A stretch of 55,845 nt of DNA, from the NCBI RefSeq assembly GCF_000313135.1, contig NW_004457582.1, positions 29,632 to 85,476 of the forward strand. The letters are read 5' to 3'. The translations under genes and the position numbers were made by a program. Positions 30,666 to 42,610 of this stretch are shown here, one piece after another. The stretch is from Acanthamoeba castellanii str. Neff. Lineage: Eukaryota > Discosea > Longamoebia > Acanthamoebidae. Below the pieces are notes generated by a model. It was not told the DNA's origin. It did not search any database and was given only the letters and a program-made list of their open reading frames with translations. Position 1 is the stretch's first letter. Each line of letters starts with the position of its first letter.

Positions 30666-32009
30666 TCAGGCGTTGGCGTTGGCTGGCGAAGCGACCTCTT
30701 CCTCCTCCGCTTCTCCCTCGTCATCACTCTCGCTGTCCTGCTCCTTCTTGTTGGCGGGAGGGTTGGCCCGGACCGGAGCGGCGGGGGCGACCTTCGTCTT
30801 CGCCTTCTCGTTGCTGGCAGGAGGGTTGGCCTGCGCGTCATCATCTTCCTCTGTATCCACCTCGTCCTCATCATCGCTGTCGCTGTCGCTGTCCGCATAC
30901 ACTGGCTTTCGCGCCGGCACGCCCGCGCCCGCGCTTCGGCCACCAGCGCCACCAGCGCCAGCGCCGCCGCCGTATCGCTGCTGGGGGCCGCCACGACGGT
31001 AGGCCGAGAACCGGTCCTCGTCGTCTTCGCCGGCCGCCTTCTTGAAGTCGCTGATTCGCTTCTCCATCTCGGCGCGCTGGGTGTCGTCGCGCAGGGTGCC
31101 GGTCCAGTAGTTCTCGATCGAGCTCTTGCAGTTCTTGAGCTCGCCGTGGGTCCAGATCTCGTCGGCCACAAAGGCGAGGAAGTTGAACTTGAGGTGCTCG
31201 AAGCCCAGCTCGCCCAGGCTCTTGAGGATGCGCGTGATGCGGAGGTAGTTGTGGCCCGACGTGTTGAGGTTGCGGTAGCGCGCCTTGTAGTTCTCGGACC
31301 GCTCCAGCTCGCCGGTCTCGGCGTTCTTAAGCTTCATGCCGTAGAACTCGAGCATCAGCTCGTACGAGCGCACCATTCGCCTCCCGCACTGCGTGCCGTT
31401 CAAAGAGCGAGCGAGAGCGTGAGTGCGGCACAAGGCGACCGAGCGACCGATCAAGCGAAGCGGCTACGGTTGAAGGGGGAGATCAAGCACCTCAGGGTCG
31501 GCTTTGATGCCCTCGATTTCGTGGAGCTGGAGAACCTGGCTCTGCATGTTCATGCCGTGCTCGCGGATGGGGAACAGCCTAGTGGTGCATGGCAGTGAGA
31601 GGAAGAGAGAGGTGAGCACCAATCGCCATCTCTCTGGTGCAAGTAGTGGCTTGGGCACATTGTGTTTACCATTGGATGTAGCCGTGGTGGCGTTCGAGCA
31701 GGGCGTAGTTGCCAAACCACTCCTCATGTATCTTGTCGATGAAGTCGCCGGAAGGCACCGACTTGATCTCGCCTTTACAAAATGGATAAATGAGCAAATA
31801 AATCACTAAATGGAACAGTGAAGAGAAAGCAACGATCATCTCTAGATGGACGATGCAAGTGATAACACGATTCTTTGAGGGTGAGAGTTCTTTGTGCGGT
31901 AGGTACCCTTGTAGAAACGAAGATTGTCCTTCTGGCGGGGGTCGTCTTGCTGGGTGGGGTAGCCCGCTCTGTACTCCTCCAAGTCGGCCTTTGCGTTTTG
32001 TGCTCCCAT
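30666..32009 (-). CDS. Opioid growth factor receptor (OGFr) conserved-domain protein
   Basis: Minus-strand gene with about four exons; ATG 32009 (MGAQNAKADLEEYRAGYP), stop at 30666. The OGFr_N domain is well kept: DNLRFYKG, IHEEWFGNYALLERHHGYIQ joined to WLFPIREHGMNMQSQVLQLH, then SYELMLEFYGMKLKN, HNYLRITRILKSLGELGFEH and an acidic C-terminal tail of alternating Asp/Ser and Glu. In animals OGFr binds Met-enkephalin and slows growth, but the domain is widespread in protists, where no opioid role is known, so only the domain is claimed. The tail (DSDSDSDDEDEVDTEEDDD, KKEQDSESDDEGEAEEEE) looks disordered and phosphorylatable. The next minus-strand start is 255 bases downstream. Confidence 0.9.
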
Positions 32010-32250
32010 CGTTGTAGTCTTCTGCTGAGCTGTTTGGTTGATTTCTACGTGCTGGCCGGTGTTGTTACCGCCTTTTCTCTTCTGCTTCTTTTTTCACCGA
32101 ATCGAAGACGAAATAATATTGGTACAAATAAAAATATTACAAAGAAAAATAGATAAAAACATTGCCGCAACCAAAAAAAGCACTTTGTTGTTTTGAGTAC
32201 AGACTTGTCTGAAGCGAGGCAGCTGTGTCCTGGCGTTCGCCGGCTGCTCA

Positions 32251-35200
32251 TTAGAACATGTCCAGGTTGGGCATTGGTGGCGGCATGATCACCTCCACCG
32301 TGTGGTCGCCGCTGCATTGGGCAAGAGAGAATCTCTTATGTGAGTGATTGCGCAATCCACAGTTTTGAAGACACGACACGACACGCACACGACACGCACA
32401 CGACACGCACATGACACACAGTAAGAAGAGGGCAAGCAGCGTACGCGGCGTTGGTGCAGGTGACTCGGCCGTCGACCACGGTGCCGACGAGCTTGTCCAT
32501 GGGCGGGTACTTGAGCGCCTCGGCCTTCTCCTGCTCGCTCACGAGTCGCGTGATGGTGCACTTGCCGTCCTTGATGCCCATCGCGAACTTGCCCTGGTGG
32601 ATCACCGAACTGGTCACGTGCGTGTACTGGCCCGTGCCCGCCGGTTTTCCGTTCTTGAAGGCGCCCGCGTAGATGTCGCCCGTGCTGAGGGTCAGCGTGC
32701 CCTTGCCGTGCGGCACGTCGGCCTTCCACTGGCCCTCGTACTTGGAATTGTCCATGTAGAACATCGTGCCCTGGCCCTCCTTCTTGCCCAGCGCCCAGTT
32801 GCCGATGTAGCGCACGCCCCACGAGTCCGGCGCCACGAACGTGCCCAGTCCGTGTTTCTGCGTGTGTCGTGTCGTGTCGTGAGTGTGTGTCGTGGGTGGC
32901 GTGTGTCGTTTCGCGTTGTGTCGCGTGTGCGGTTACCTTGTTGGCCTTCCAGACACCCTCGTAGCGTTCGCCGTGGCCGGTGTCGAGCACGCCGTGGCCC
33001 TCCTTCTGACCGTTGACCCACTCGCCCATGTAGGTCTTCCCGCTGGGCAAGATCAGCGTGCCCTTGCCGTGGAACTGTTGGAGCAGAACACGTTGGTCCG
33101 CACGTGAGCACCTCCACGACACACGCATCATGCGACACGACACAGCACGACACACGCAACACACGACACCCAGTGCAATCGCACGCACCTTGCCGAGCTG
33201 CCACGAGCCGTCGTAGGAGACGCCCGCGGAGAGGGTGAGTTTGCCGGCGCCGGAGAAGAGGTCCTCCTTCCAACTCCCCGTGTACCGGTCACCGCTGGCC
33301 CACACGAACTCGCCCTGTCGGAGAGAACGCGGCGCTCCACTCAATCTCCCATCATCCATGTGTGTGCGGTGTGCGGTGTGTCGTTGGTCGTGTCTTGTCG
33401 TGTGCGGTGTGTCGTGTGTGTACCAGGCCCTGCTTCTTGCCGTTGACCCACTCGCCGACGTAGCGCGAACCGCAGGAGTACCTCAACGAGCCCTGGCCAC
33501 TCTGCATGTCGTTGGCCCAGGTGCCCTCGTAGACGTCGCCGGTGTTGAACACGAGCACGCCCTGCCCGGACTTGTTGCCGTTCTCGAAGCCGCCCTCGTA
33601 CTCGTTGCCGAAGTAGCAGTACCGGCCCTGCCCGTGGATCTGCAACCAACCCACCACAACCGACCAACCGCAATCAGCGAGCGTGTTAATTTGATCCAAT
33701 GGCTATCGCTGTACAAACCTTGCCGGTCATCCATTGGCCCACGTAGGTGGCCACTCCAAAGTCGTAGGCGCCCTCGCGGTAGTCCGGCGCTGTCATTAAA
33801 TAATAATAATAATAATAATAATAGGGGTCAACATGACGTCAGCAAGTTGGGGCCTCAGGCGTGCGTTGGTGGTCGGCGTACCGAGGCTACGCTCGGCGAG
33901 CAGCTTCTGGATGGCGGTGGTCCACTGGGTCATCTCGTCCGGTTGGCAGGTGATGGTGAAGCTCGTGTTCGGACCCACCAGTTCCCACACCACCTCGCCC
34001 TTGTTCGCCGTACCCGTCGTCTTGCCCAGCTGCACATGTCGGCACTACTTGGTCAACATCCGCCCATGCGTGTGCGGTCGTGTGTCGTGTGTGTCGTGTT
34101 GTGCGCGTGTTGAAAATGCGAGCGAAATGACAAAGGGCGCACCCAAACGAGTTCGAGAGGCCACTGGGAGCTCAGCTTGGTCATGTCGGTCTGCTTCTTG
34201 ACGTCGTTCTTGTTGGCGAACACCAGGATGTCGTTGAACAGGAAGAAGTGCATCTTCTCCTTGTGCCCTGGGATTCAACACGACGCACATATACATCATG
34301 AATGTTCTAACATTACATGCCTTTATCTCTATAGACATTATATGATATTATTAGAAAAAATATCTATAGAGTGACGGCGCGTACCTCGCGAGTCTACGGT
34401 CTGGAGCAGTCCGTCGCGTATCAGTTGCCGATGGGCTTCCATCAGGCCTCTGCGCGCAGAGACCACACGTACGTACCAACGCAGGCACGTCAGCTTTCGG
34501 CTTGGCGCGGCTGCAGCCCACGGCGCGAACTCTTCGCGACCCACCACACACGTACCTGAAGCCGGCGCCCTTGGACGAGGCCTCGGCGAGCTTGCGCAGA
34601 TTGTCTGTCTTCTTGACACTGCACACCCGCACACGCACACGCACACAACATGCGACACATTGTCAACACCTCCGGCACGGGCCGTGCACGCAGTCACCCG
34701 GCATGGAGGGAACGCGTGCGCACCTCTCGTTAATGTGTTGCGACACGTCCTTCATGAGGGCGAGGGCCTTGCACAGATCGTCGTAGTCAGGGTGCGTCGC
34801 GTCCGTGTTCTTGATCAAATCCTACATTATATAAATTCATTAATATATTATTCTTAGTTTTATAAGAATAATTTAAATTATATAAATAAATCAGTATTTG
34901 ATGAAAAGAACAAATATATAAATGTTCGATAATGGGTGTGCGTGCCTGGAGCAGGAGATTGTAGCGGGGTATTCGCTGCACGGGGGTAATGAGCAGCGAC
35001 TCGAGGTTCATGGGTGGCTTGCAGGTCAGCTTGCACAGCTGCGCGGGAGAAGGGGAAGGAGACGAGTGTCAGGTCGAACGAGGCCATCATCGCACCACAG
35101 TCCTTCTTGCTGCGCGTGCGCTTGCACCGACGTACGTTGATCGTTTCGACGAACTTGGGGCACGTGGCTACGTAGTGGTTGTAGAGGGCCAGTGCCTGCT

Positions 35201-37045
35201 TGTAGTTGTTACCGTACTCGTTGTACATCTTAAGGAACGGACCCTACATATTTATAATTATAGCATGTATATATATATAAGTAAATGGAGACAAACATAT
35301 TAACCGCATGCACGTGCGGTTTGGACGTACCAGCTGAACGAACACGTCGCCCAGCTTTTGCTTGGGAGACCACGTGTCGATGCGGGCCTGGAGGTCCTTC
35401 AACATGGTCTGTAATGAACGTACGCCGTCGTCAGCAAATGGGCTCGAAATAATAAATAATAATAAATAAATAAATAATAAACGGCGGTGGTGCAGAGGCG
35501 AGTGAGGAGTATACGCACTTGGTTGAGGGGAAGGATCAAGTGAATATTGGAGAACATGACCTTGATGTCCTCCTGCTTGACCAGATCCGAATTGGTCATC
35601 GCCAGAGTGTTCAAGGGTCCCTTGTAATTCTGCATAATAATAATAATAATAAATAAAAACAGAAATACAATTTATTGTGTTAGTTCGAAACAATGCGTGG
35701 AATGCGATGTGGGATTAAGTGGTGGGCGGTAGGTGTACCTTGATCAGCAGCGAGATCTGTGACACGTAGGCCTTCTCGGTACTCAGAATCTCCTGCACGA
35801 TATTGGCGCGGTGGGGATCGTCGTCCAGCTTGTGGCCCGGTCCGACTGCACCACGACCACAAACGAAGGGGGGGGGAAACGATTTGAGGTCTGTGACGGT
35901 CGGTCCCCCTGGAGGGGGGGGGGACAGTCGGGATCGGGCCTGGTACCTGGTACGCCGATGGCCGACGCGGAGGAGGAGAGGAGCTCCGAGGGCGACTGGG
36001 AGGCCCCGGACTCCGCGTCGGGAGTCAGTTCGGTGATGCTCTCCGCCGACGCACTCAACGGCGAGCGCGCCGCTACACACGACACACACGACACACACGA
36101 CACACACGACACACACGACACACACGACACACGACACGCAGCACAATCGGTCAGGCACACGGCACGTATGGCACGCACGGCACTGCACAGAGAGGCGGCG
36201 TACAGTGGCGGGGGGAGGACAGGGAGGGAGGCGACATTGCGGATGCCGACGATGCCAACGGGCTGATGCCGCGCGGCGGCGGTGGCGGCGGCCGCTTGCG
36301 CGACGCCGCCGAGCTGAGGCTGCCCGTCGGGGACGCCGTGGTCGACGACGGCGATTCGTCCATCGAGCCTCCGTTGCTGCCCGGCGGGGTGGGCACGCCA
36401 CCCAGCAGCTCGCCCAGCTCCTGGAGCTCGCCGGCGCCCATCGCGCCGCCGGCCGCGCCGCCGAACATGGCCTGCGACTGCTGCGGAGTGCTCGCGAAGC
36501 CGCCGCTCACGCTGCCGCCGGTATTGACCGAGGCCGAGTGGACCAGGAGGCCGGTGGTGGCCGAGCGGGTGATTCCCGGCTGGGCCTGGCGGGGCGGCAT
36601 GGGCGGCGGGCCGCGGCCGCCCGGGAGGATGGCGCTGCCGCCGGTCGGCAGGGGGCCGCCGTTTACTGGGGTCGGCGGCAGGCTCGGCAGGCCGCGGCCG
36701 CCCATGCGGCCAAAGGGCGCCGCGTTGGGCGGCACCGGCGGTGGCGGCGTAGCCTATGGAAAAAAAAACATATCTTATTTTAAAAAAGGTTTAAAACTAC
36801 AGAACAAATAAGTTGAATATTGGTATTGTTTATACTTAAAAATAAATGGTTTAAATAAACTTCCAAAAAAAGGAGAGAGATTTCAACTAAGGCGAAGAAC
36901 GAAGGATTTGAGGGGGGAGTACGGGAGGCAGGTGCTTGGTGCGGCCCGAGGGGGACGTGATAGTAGACCCACCACCGGGGCGCGGGGGGAGGCGCCCCAT
37001 GGGTCCACCGCCTTCAGACGATGGCGACGGCACGATTTCGGACAT
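32251..37045 (-). CDS. Rho guanine-nucleotide exchange factor: Pro-rich, DH, PH and MORN repeats
   Basis: Minus-strand gene with many exons, ATG 37045 (MSEIVPSPSSEGGGPMGRLP), TAA at 32251-32253. Order of parts: Pro/Gly/Ser-rich linker with PPPPPPRG (about 36990-36190); DH domain (ANIVQEILSTEKAYVSQISL, LGDVFVQL, FLKMYNEYGNNYKQALALY, and LLITPVQRIPRYNLLLQ, the DH signature, about 35820-34940); PH domain (KMHFFLFNDILVFANKN, ending TCQPDEMTQWTTAIQKLL, about 34250-33900); then about eleven MORN repeats (YEGTWANDMQSGQGSLRY, YMGEWVNGQKEGHG and so on, about 33780-32560). DH-PH proteins load GTP on Rho/Rac, and MORN repeats bind membranes or lipids. This suggests a Rac/Rho activator held at a membrane; localisation is inferred. 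Confidence 0.88.
36077..36130. repeat. 9-bp ACACACGAC tandem repeat in a RhoGEF intron
   Basis: About six copies in the intron between the Pro-rich exon and the exon beginning AARSPLSASAESITEL. Confidence 0.85.
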
Positions 37046-37812
37046 AGCGGGTGATTTGGAACCGCGTGTGTAAAAGCCTTACAAAGGCGTTTGTAGAGAT
37101 CCCTTCGGGGGGGGGGAAGATGGATGGCAAAGGGCTGCTTGCAGTTCAGGAGAGGGCCCTTTCCCCCAGACACTGCTGCGTTTTGAGTTGTTGTCGGTGT
37201 TCTCCCGTGGGCTGGGCTTGGTGGTCGGAAATTGGGTGGGATTATTTTAATTATGATTATTATCATAATTAAATTATCACTCAGCCACTTGGAAAAGGCG
37301 GCTCTTGGCCAAACAGCACCGTGGTGCTGACACGCCTTGTGCACCCCCCAAACACACGGGTGCCTGTCCTGCATTGTTGCAAGCTGATGTTTGACATGGT
37401 ATATGCTAGTGGGTGGGAGGTTATTTATGACGTGCCCCAGCATAAGCTATTGATGACCTCTTACGTTTTGGTGGTCAAGCTCATGCATGGCCCAGCAAAG
37501 TGGAAAATAGGGACCCATTGGTGGAGAAGAAGCTAGTTGATGCTAGTTGATGGGGAGGGTGGGTTGTACCGGCAGAGGGACAGTGCGTGGTTCTTTCAGC
37601 AGAGGGAGGTCGTATGGGTCTGTCTCCTCCATTGATAGTGGATCCATGGCAGCAGCTGTTCCACTCAGCCAACTGGTGAAGAGTGTTGTTTGAATCTCTT
37701 CTGCGGCTTGGTTTGATCTTTCCTTGTTTGGCACAAAAGTGGCTTGTCCAGAAAATAAGAAAATAAAATAAAAAATCAATTAGAAAAAACAGTTCGTGTG
37801 GGTCACACCCAC
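37046..37812. other. Intergenic, RhoGEF 5' side to ABC transporter 3' end
   Basis: About 770 bases with a lower GC content than the genes, an AT-rich block (about 37229-37278) and no supportable gene. It must hold the RhoGEF promoter and the 3' UTR of the ABC transporter; AATAAAATAAAA occurs near 37763. Confidence 0.45.
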
Positions 37813-40800
37813 TCAGTGCTGCCTGGAGGTGGCGGCCTTGAGCTGGTCGGCCTTGCTCCACGGGTCCTTCACCAAACGCGATTCCTCCGCGTTGGCCTGG
37901 CGCGTGATCTTCAGGAAGACCTCCTCCAGCGCTGTGCCACCACCCGCCGCCATCAGCAAACGCACAAAACTACGAACGTGTGCGCTGTGTGCGTGTGCGG
38001 CAACGGGAACGTACTGGTGTGCGAGATGGAGCAGTCAGAGACGAGGGCGCGTTTGCCGTGCTGGCTTCGCTCGTGTTCGATGATCTTGAAGAAGGGCACG
38101 ATCTGCGAGAGGTGCGAGTGCGGCAGGCCGAAGATCAAGTACTGGTTCGTCTCGGCCACCAAGTTCGCGCCTATAGCACGCAACACGTGTCAGCGATGTG
38201 TGCACACACGCGCGTGTGGCGTGTGGCGTGTGTTACCAGGCAACAGTTCGTTGATGTGGGCCTTGGCTTCTTCGATGGCGTCGGGGCGAGCGGTGACGTT
38301 GATGCGGTAGCCGTCGCCGTACTTGTTCTTCAGGTGGAGCGGAGTGCCGAGGCACTTGATCTCACCGTGCGACATGATCGCGATACGATCGCCCAACACG
38401 TCGGCCTCCTCCCTGTGCCCCCCCCCCATGACACACGCGCCGCACACGCCGCACACGCCGCACACACCACATACGACGGTCAACTGCTGGCTCGCTGTGG
38501 CGCAACGGGGCGTAAGGCCGCACATGGAATGGGTGGTGAGGATGATGACTCGGTTCTGCTTGAGCTCCTGAATGAGATTCCAGACGTGCCGACGCGACAC
38601 GGGATCCATGCCGGTGGTGGGCTCTGCCGAGCGAATGATGACGACGACGATGACGACGATGATGACGTCAGCAAGTTCAAGTTCTGAGCGCGGGAGGTGG
38701 AGGCGGTGGGGCGCGAACCGTCCATGAAGATGATCTTGGGTTCGCCGATGCAGCTGATCGCCACCGACAGACGACGCTTCATGCCGCCCGAGAACGAGCC
38801 GGCCTTCTTGTCACGAACGCCGTAGAGGCCCACAGACTCGAGCTTGTCCTTGATGACGGCGGTGCGCAGTTGGCGCGGCACGCCCTTGAGATCGGCGAAG
38901 ATCTCCAGGTGCTCCTCGGCCGTGAGTTCGTTCCACAAAATATCGTGCTGCAGCCACATTTATGGCGAATTAGTCCAATCGCACACACCGCACACGCCGC
39001 ACACGCCGCACACACCCGCACACGCAACACGATGTGAGGAAGGCGATGTACCTGCGGGCACACGCCCATGATGCGGCGAATGTCGTCCATCTCGGAGACG
39101 ATGGAGTGGCCGTAGATGGTGGCATCGCCGAAGGTGGGCTCGAAGAGACCGGTCATCATCGAGACCGTGGTGGTCTTGCCAGCGCCGTTGTGGCCCAGCA
39201 CGCAGAAGATCTCCCCCTCGGGAATGGTGGCCGAGAAGTCCCTGCGTGCGTTTCGAGAAGCGTCAGCAGCCGACACGACACACACGCAACACGCAACACG
39301 CAACACGCAACACGCAACACACACGAGGTGGTCGGTAGCTACCTCAGCGCAAGGACGTCCTTGCGAGACTTGACGAAGGGCCACTTCTGGTAGATCTTCA
39401 TGAGACGGTGCGCAGCGACACCCTCCCGGGGCGCGTCCCTCACGTCCAGATCGACCTGCACGCGAGCCATTGCGCATACAAGCGGCACCGTCAGCGGAGA
39501 ACCGACCGGGCGAACCCGCAAAGGTAAGGTGGTCGTGAGGCGGGTTGTGCGCGCCTTGGCCTTCTTTTGCGAGAAGCCCCAGTAGCCGGGGGTGAAGAAG
39601 AACCACAGCGGCTCGGAGCTGCCACCAGACGCGCCTACATTTTATATGCATTAAATAACTTATATTTTATCTAAACCATGCCATTCTACAAATACAAGAA
39701 TATATTGTAATATAACGCTATCATAAATATATCTATAGTATTTATAATAATAAGAATATAATTTTTGTTCAATAATATTAATTGGGGAGGCCTACCTGGT
39801 ACGGTGTTGTCAAAGTACCAGCCCAGGACGGTGAAGATGCCGATGAGGATCAGCTGGAAGTAGATGGTCTCAATGGTCGGCGGGACGTCGGCCGCATCGC
39901 GCAGGTTGCTCTTTTCGAACAAATCGTTCCACGTGAAACCTGTCGACACACACACACACACACACGACGACACACGACGACACACACACCCACCACAACA
40001 CGGCGGCCAAGTTCAGCCAAGTGGCCTCGGAGAGAGGCCGGCGGGGTGCGTACCCTCGCCGGTGACGGAGCCGAGGGAGAAGGACTTGTTGTTGATGTCG
40101 AACACGGCCTTGGCGAAGTTGTACATCGGCACGAACGAGAGCACCCAGAGAGCCGGCGTGGCAATGGGACCGCCCTCGTACAGCCTGGCGCGCCAGTGCC
40201 GTGCCAAGGAAACGACGATAACGAATAAAGAAATTAATAAATAAAATCGTGAATGAGAGCGAGCGGACGACGTACAGCGGGAACATGAACGCGCCAAACA
40301 GCGAGAAGATGAGCATGAGCAGGGCGCCGATGATGAACACGAACATCGACATGTAGACCTGCGCGTGCAGTGTTAATAACACGGCCGCGGCGAAAGAAAA
40401 ACGTCTGTGTGTGTGTGTGTGTGTGTGGTGAGGGGTGGCCGATGGGTTGAGCTACGTACGGCCAGCTTGGTGGTGGGGATGAGGGTGGCGATGAGGAAGG
40501 CCAGGTGGGACATGGTCCACGCGAACACCCAGAAGACGAGGAAGAGGACGAAGAAGTTGGTGTAGCGGAAGAACGCAAAGTCGCACGCCATGCCGGCGGC
40601 GATGAGCAGGAGCGTCGACAGGATGTTGATGATCTGCGAGTGGATGAACCAGGCCGCCCAGTAGATCGAACCGCGAAGACCCATCATGCGCATGCCCTGG
40701 CGCAACTTGTGCTCCTTCTCATACACTGCACCACGCCGTCAGCCGTGTGTCGTGTTGCCTATCATGTGGGCGTGCGTGTCGTGTCGTGTCGTGTCGTGTC

Positions 40801-42291
40801 GTGTCGTGTCGTGTCGTGTCGTGTCGTGTCGTGTCGTGTCGTACCGATTTGGTAGAGGAGGATGATGAAGAAGAACATGCCGCCGCAGTAGAAGAACAGA
40901 ATGCCGTACGTCTTCACGGCTGTCGACACGGAAACATTCGATGAATGCGGTTAGGCCCTCGAAATGGGGGGGGGGTAATGGATTACTGCGCGTACCATCC
41001 GACGGCGGGGCGATCTCAGGGTAGACCGACTCGTAGAGCTCGAACGCGGCTTCGCTGGCGTTGCCGTAGTGGATCGCCAGCGCCTCCGAAATGGCACGCA
41101 GTATGGTCGGCCTGTAGTCTTTACGCACACACACCGGACATGTCGGTAGATTGGTTGCTCGGTTGGTTGGTTGATGGGTTGGGACTCCAATTGAGGGATA
41201 TATATCATTAAGGGTCGTACCTTTGCACTTCTCCACGATGGAGGGACACGATTTGTTGTACATGAGCGTGTACTTGATCTCGCCCGCCACCGACGTAAAG
41301 TCCAGCACTGTCGGAACAGGTAAGAGGTGAGCTCGATCACTGGTTACACGACCAACGACACGCCCAACGACACGACACGAGAGGTGCGCGTACCGCCCTG
41401 AGTCATGTTGGGATTCTTTTTGATCCATTCTCGCACTTCCTTGGCCTGCCCGCCTGGCCAGCCCACCACATAGCCGTAGGTCTGGGGGTGGTCGCAGTTG
41501 CGGCAAATACAAACATTAGAACCCAATCGCGACATCAAAGTGAACGCACACACACAACAGAGCGAACAAGGAAAGGCCCGCACGCACTTTAGGCGAGAGC
41601 TCGGTGGCTGTGGAGATGTTGAGTTTGTTTCGGTCGGCGAGGGTGGTCATGACGGCATTGATCTCCGGGTTGTCATTGGGCAGATAGAAGAGCGAATAGC
41701 ACTTGCTGTCGGCCTTCGTGCGGCCCTGTGTGAGATCAGTGTGGAGAGACGAAGAGGAGTGGGTGAGGAGCATGCACATAGGGTGAGGGTCAGCCCAGCC
41801 TCAGACGAAAGTCGAGCGAGCGGGCGTACGTGGCACTTGGGCAGAAGGCCAACCGAGTCCGGCTGCGGGTTCTCGTCTGTGGTGAATGGTAAAGGAAGTT
41901 AAAGAGTAAATAAATAAAAGCTAACCGGCTACAGGGCGTGTAGGACAGTGCAATGGTACCCTTGTTGGTGTTGGGGATGGCCTGGATGAGGAGCAGGAGC
42001 AGGATGAACGCCACCGGCGCCAGTAGCTCGATGCTCGTCGTCGGCCAACCTCGCAGCTGGTTTACGAATAATAAATAATAATATTTGAAATTATTATATA
42101 TTTATTATATGGATATAAATATATGATAGCAAGCAGTGTGGAGAAGATATTGTTTATTGTGCTGAGAATCAATGGAGGGGAAGGAAAATCGCGAAGAGGA
42201 TTGCAAGTACCGAAACTTTGAAATTCTTGTAGAGGATGACCTTGAGCTGAATGGCCCGTTCCTGCGCCCAGCGCACCACTGCAGGTGCCAT
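37813..42291 (-). CDS. ABCA-family half-size ABC transporter
   Basis: Minus-strand gene of some 18 exons, ATG 42291 ([20 protein letters not shown]), TGA at 37813-37815. One membrane domain and one nucleotide-binding domain: an ABCA-type N-terminal span ([19 protein letters not shown]), a large extracytosolic loop with Cys, five further spans (for example [68 protein letters not shown]), then the NBD with Walker [12 protein letters not shown]-loop GVCPQ, signature SGGMKRRLS, Walker [14 protein letters not shown] and switch His ILTTHSM. All catalytic motifs are intact once spliced. ABCA proteins move lipids across membranes; substrate unknown. One intron cuts Walker B exactly between Asp and Glu. 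A (GTGTC)13 repeat fills the intron at about 40741-40845. Confidence 0.92.
40776..40840. repeat. (GTGTC)13 pentanucleotide repeat in an ABCA intron
   Basis: Thirteen exact, uninterrupted GTGTC units, the same unit and copy number as the repeat at 23022 in the DENN gene. Confidence 0.92.
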
Positions 42292-42610
42292 GGTGTGCCG
42301 CTGGTGCCTGACCTTTCTCTCTGGAAGAGAAGAACGAATTCCTCTTTGCGCCCTTTCTCCTCTTGACGAGAAGGTCTTCGTTCTCCTTTTCACTACCAAG
42401 TAAATACTCCTTTTATGGGATATTTCTGATTGGGCGAATATCGGGCATACCAAGCATAACTCAAAATCACTTTTATTATTTGGCCGATGAGAAAGTGGGA
42501 AAAAAGGTGGCGGCGAGTGGCTGTTGGGCCTTGGTGGTGGATCGACGAAGCTCACGCGATCTTTCGCGATTGATTTATCACAAGCTCTTTTGACCGCCGG
42601 CTTTTGTGAG
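42292..42610. promoter_or_regulatory. Divergent promoter, ABCA (-) and BtaB-like (+)
   Basis: 319 bases between two divergent start codons. Moderately AT-rich near the middle (CACTTTTATTATTTGG at about 42468-42483). No distinct motif stands out. Confidence 0.45.

Noticed and set aside
30498..31598. 366-residue plus-strand frame
   Set aside because: Antisense of the OGFr exons; Val/Leu/Arg-rich shadow with no domain.
37046..37812. Possible mobile-element remnant in the AT-richer gap
   Set aside because: No terminal repeats, target duplications or transposase-like peptides could be found.
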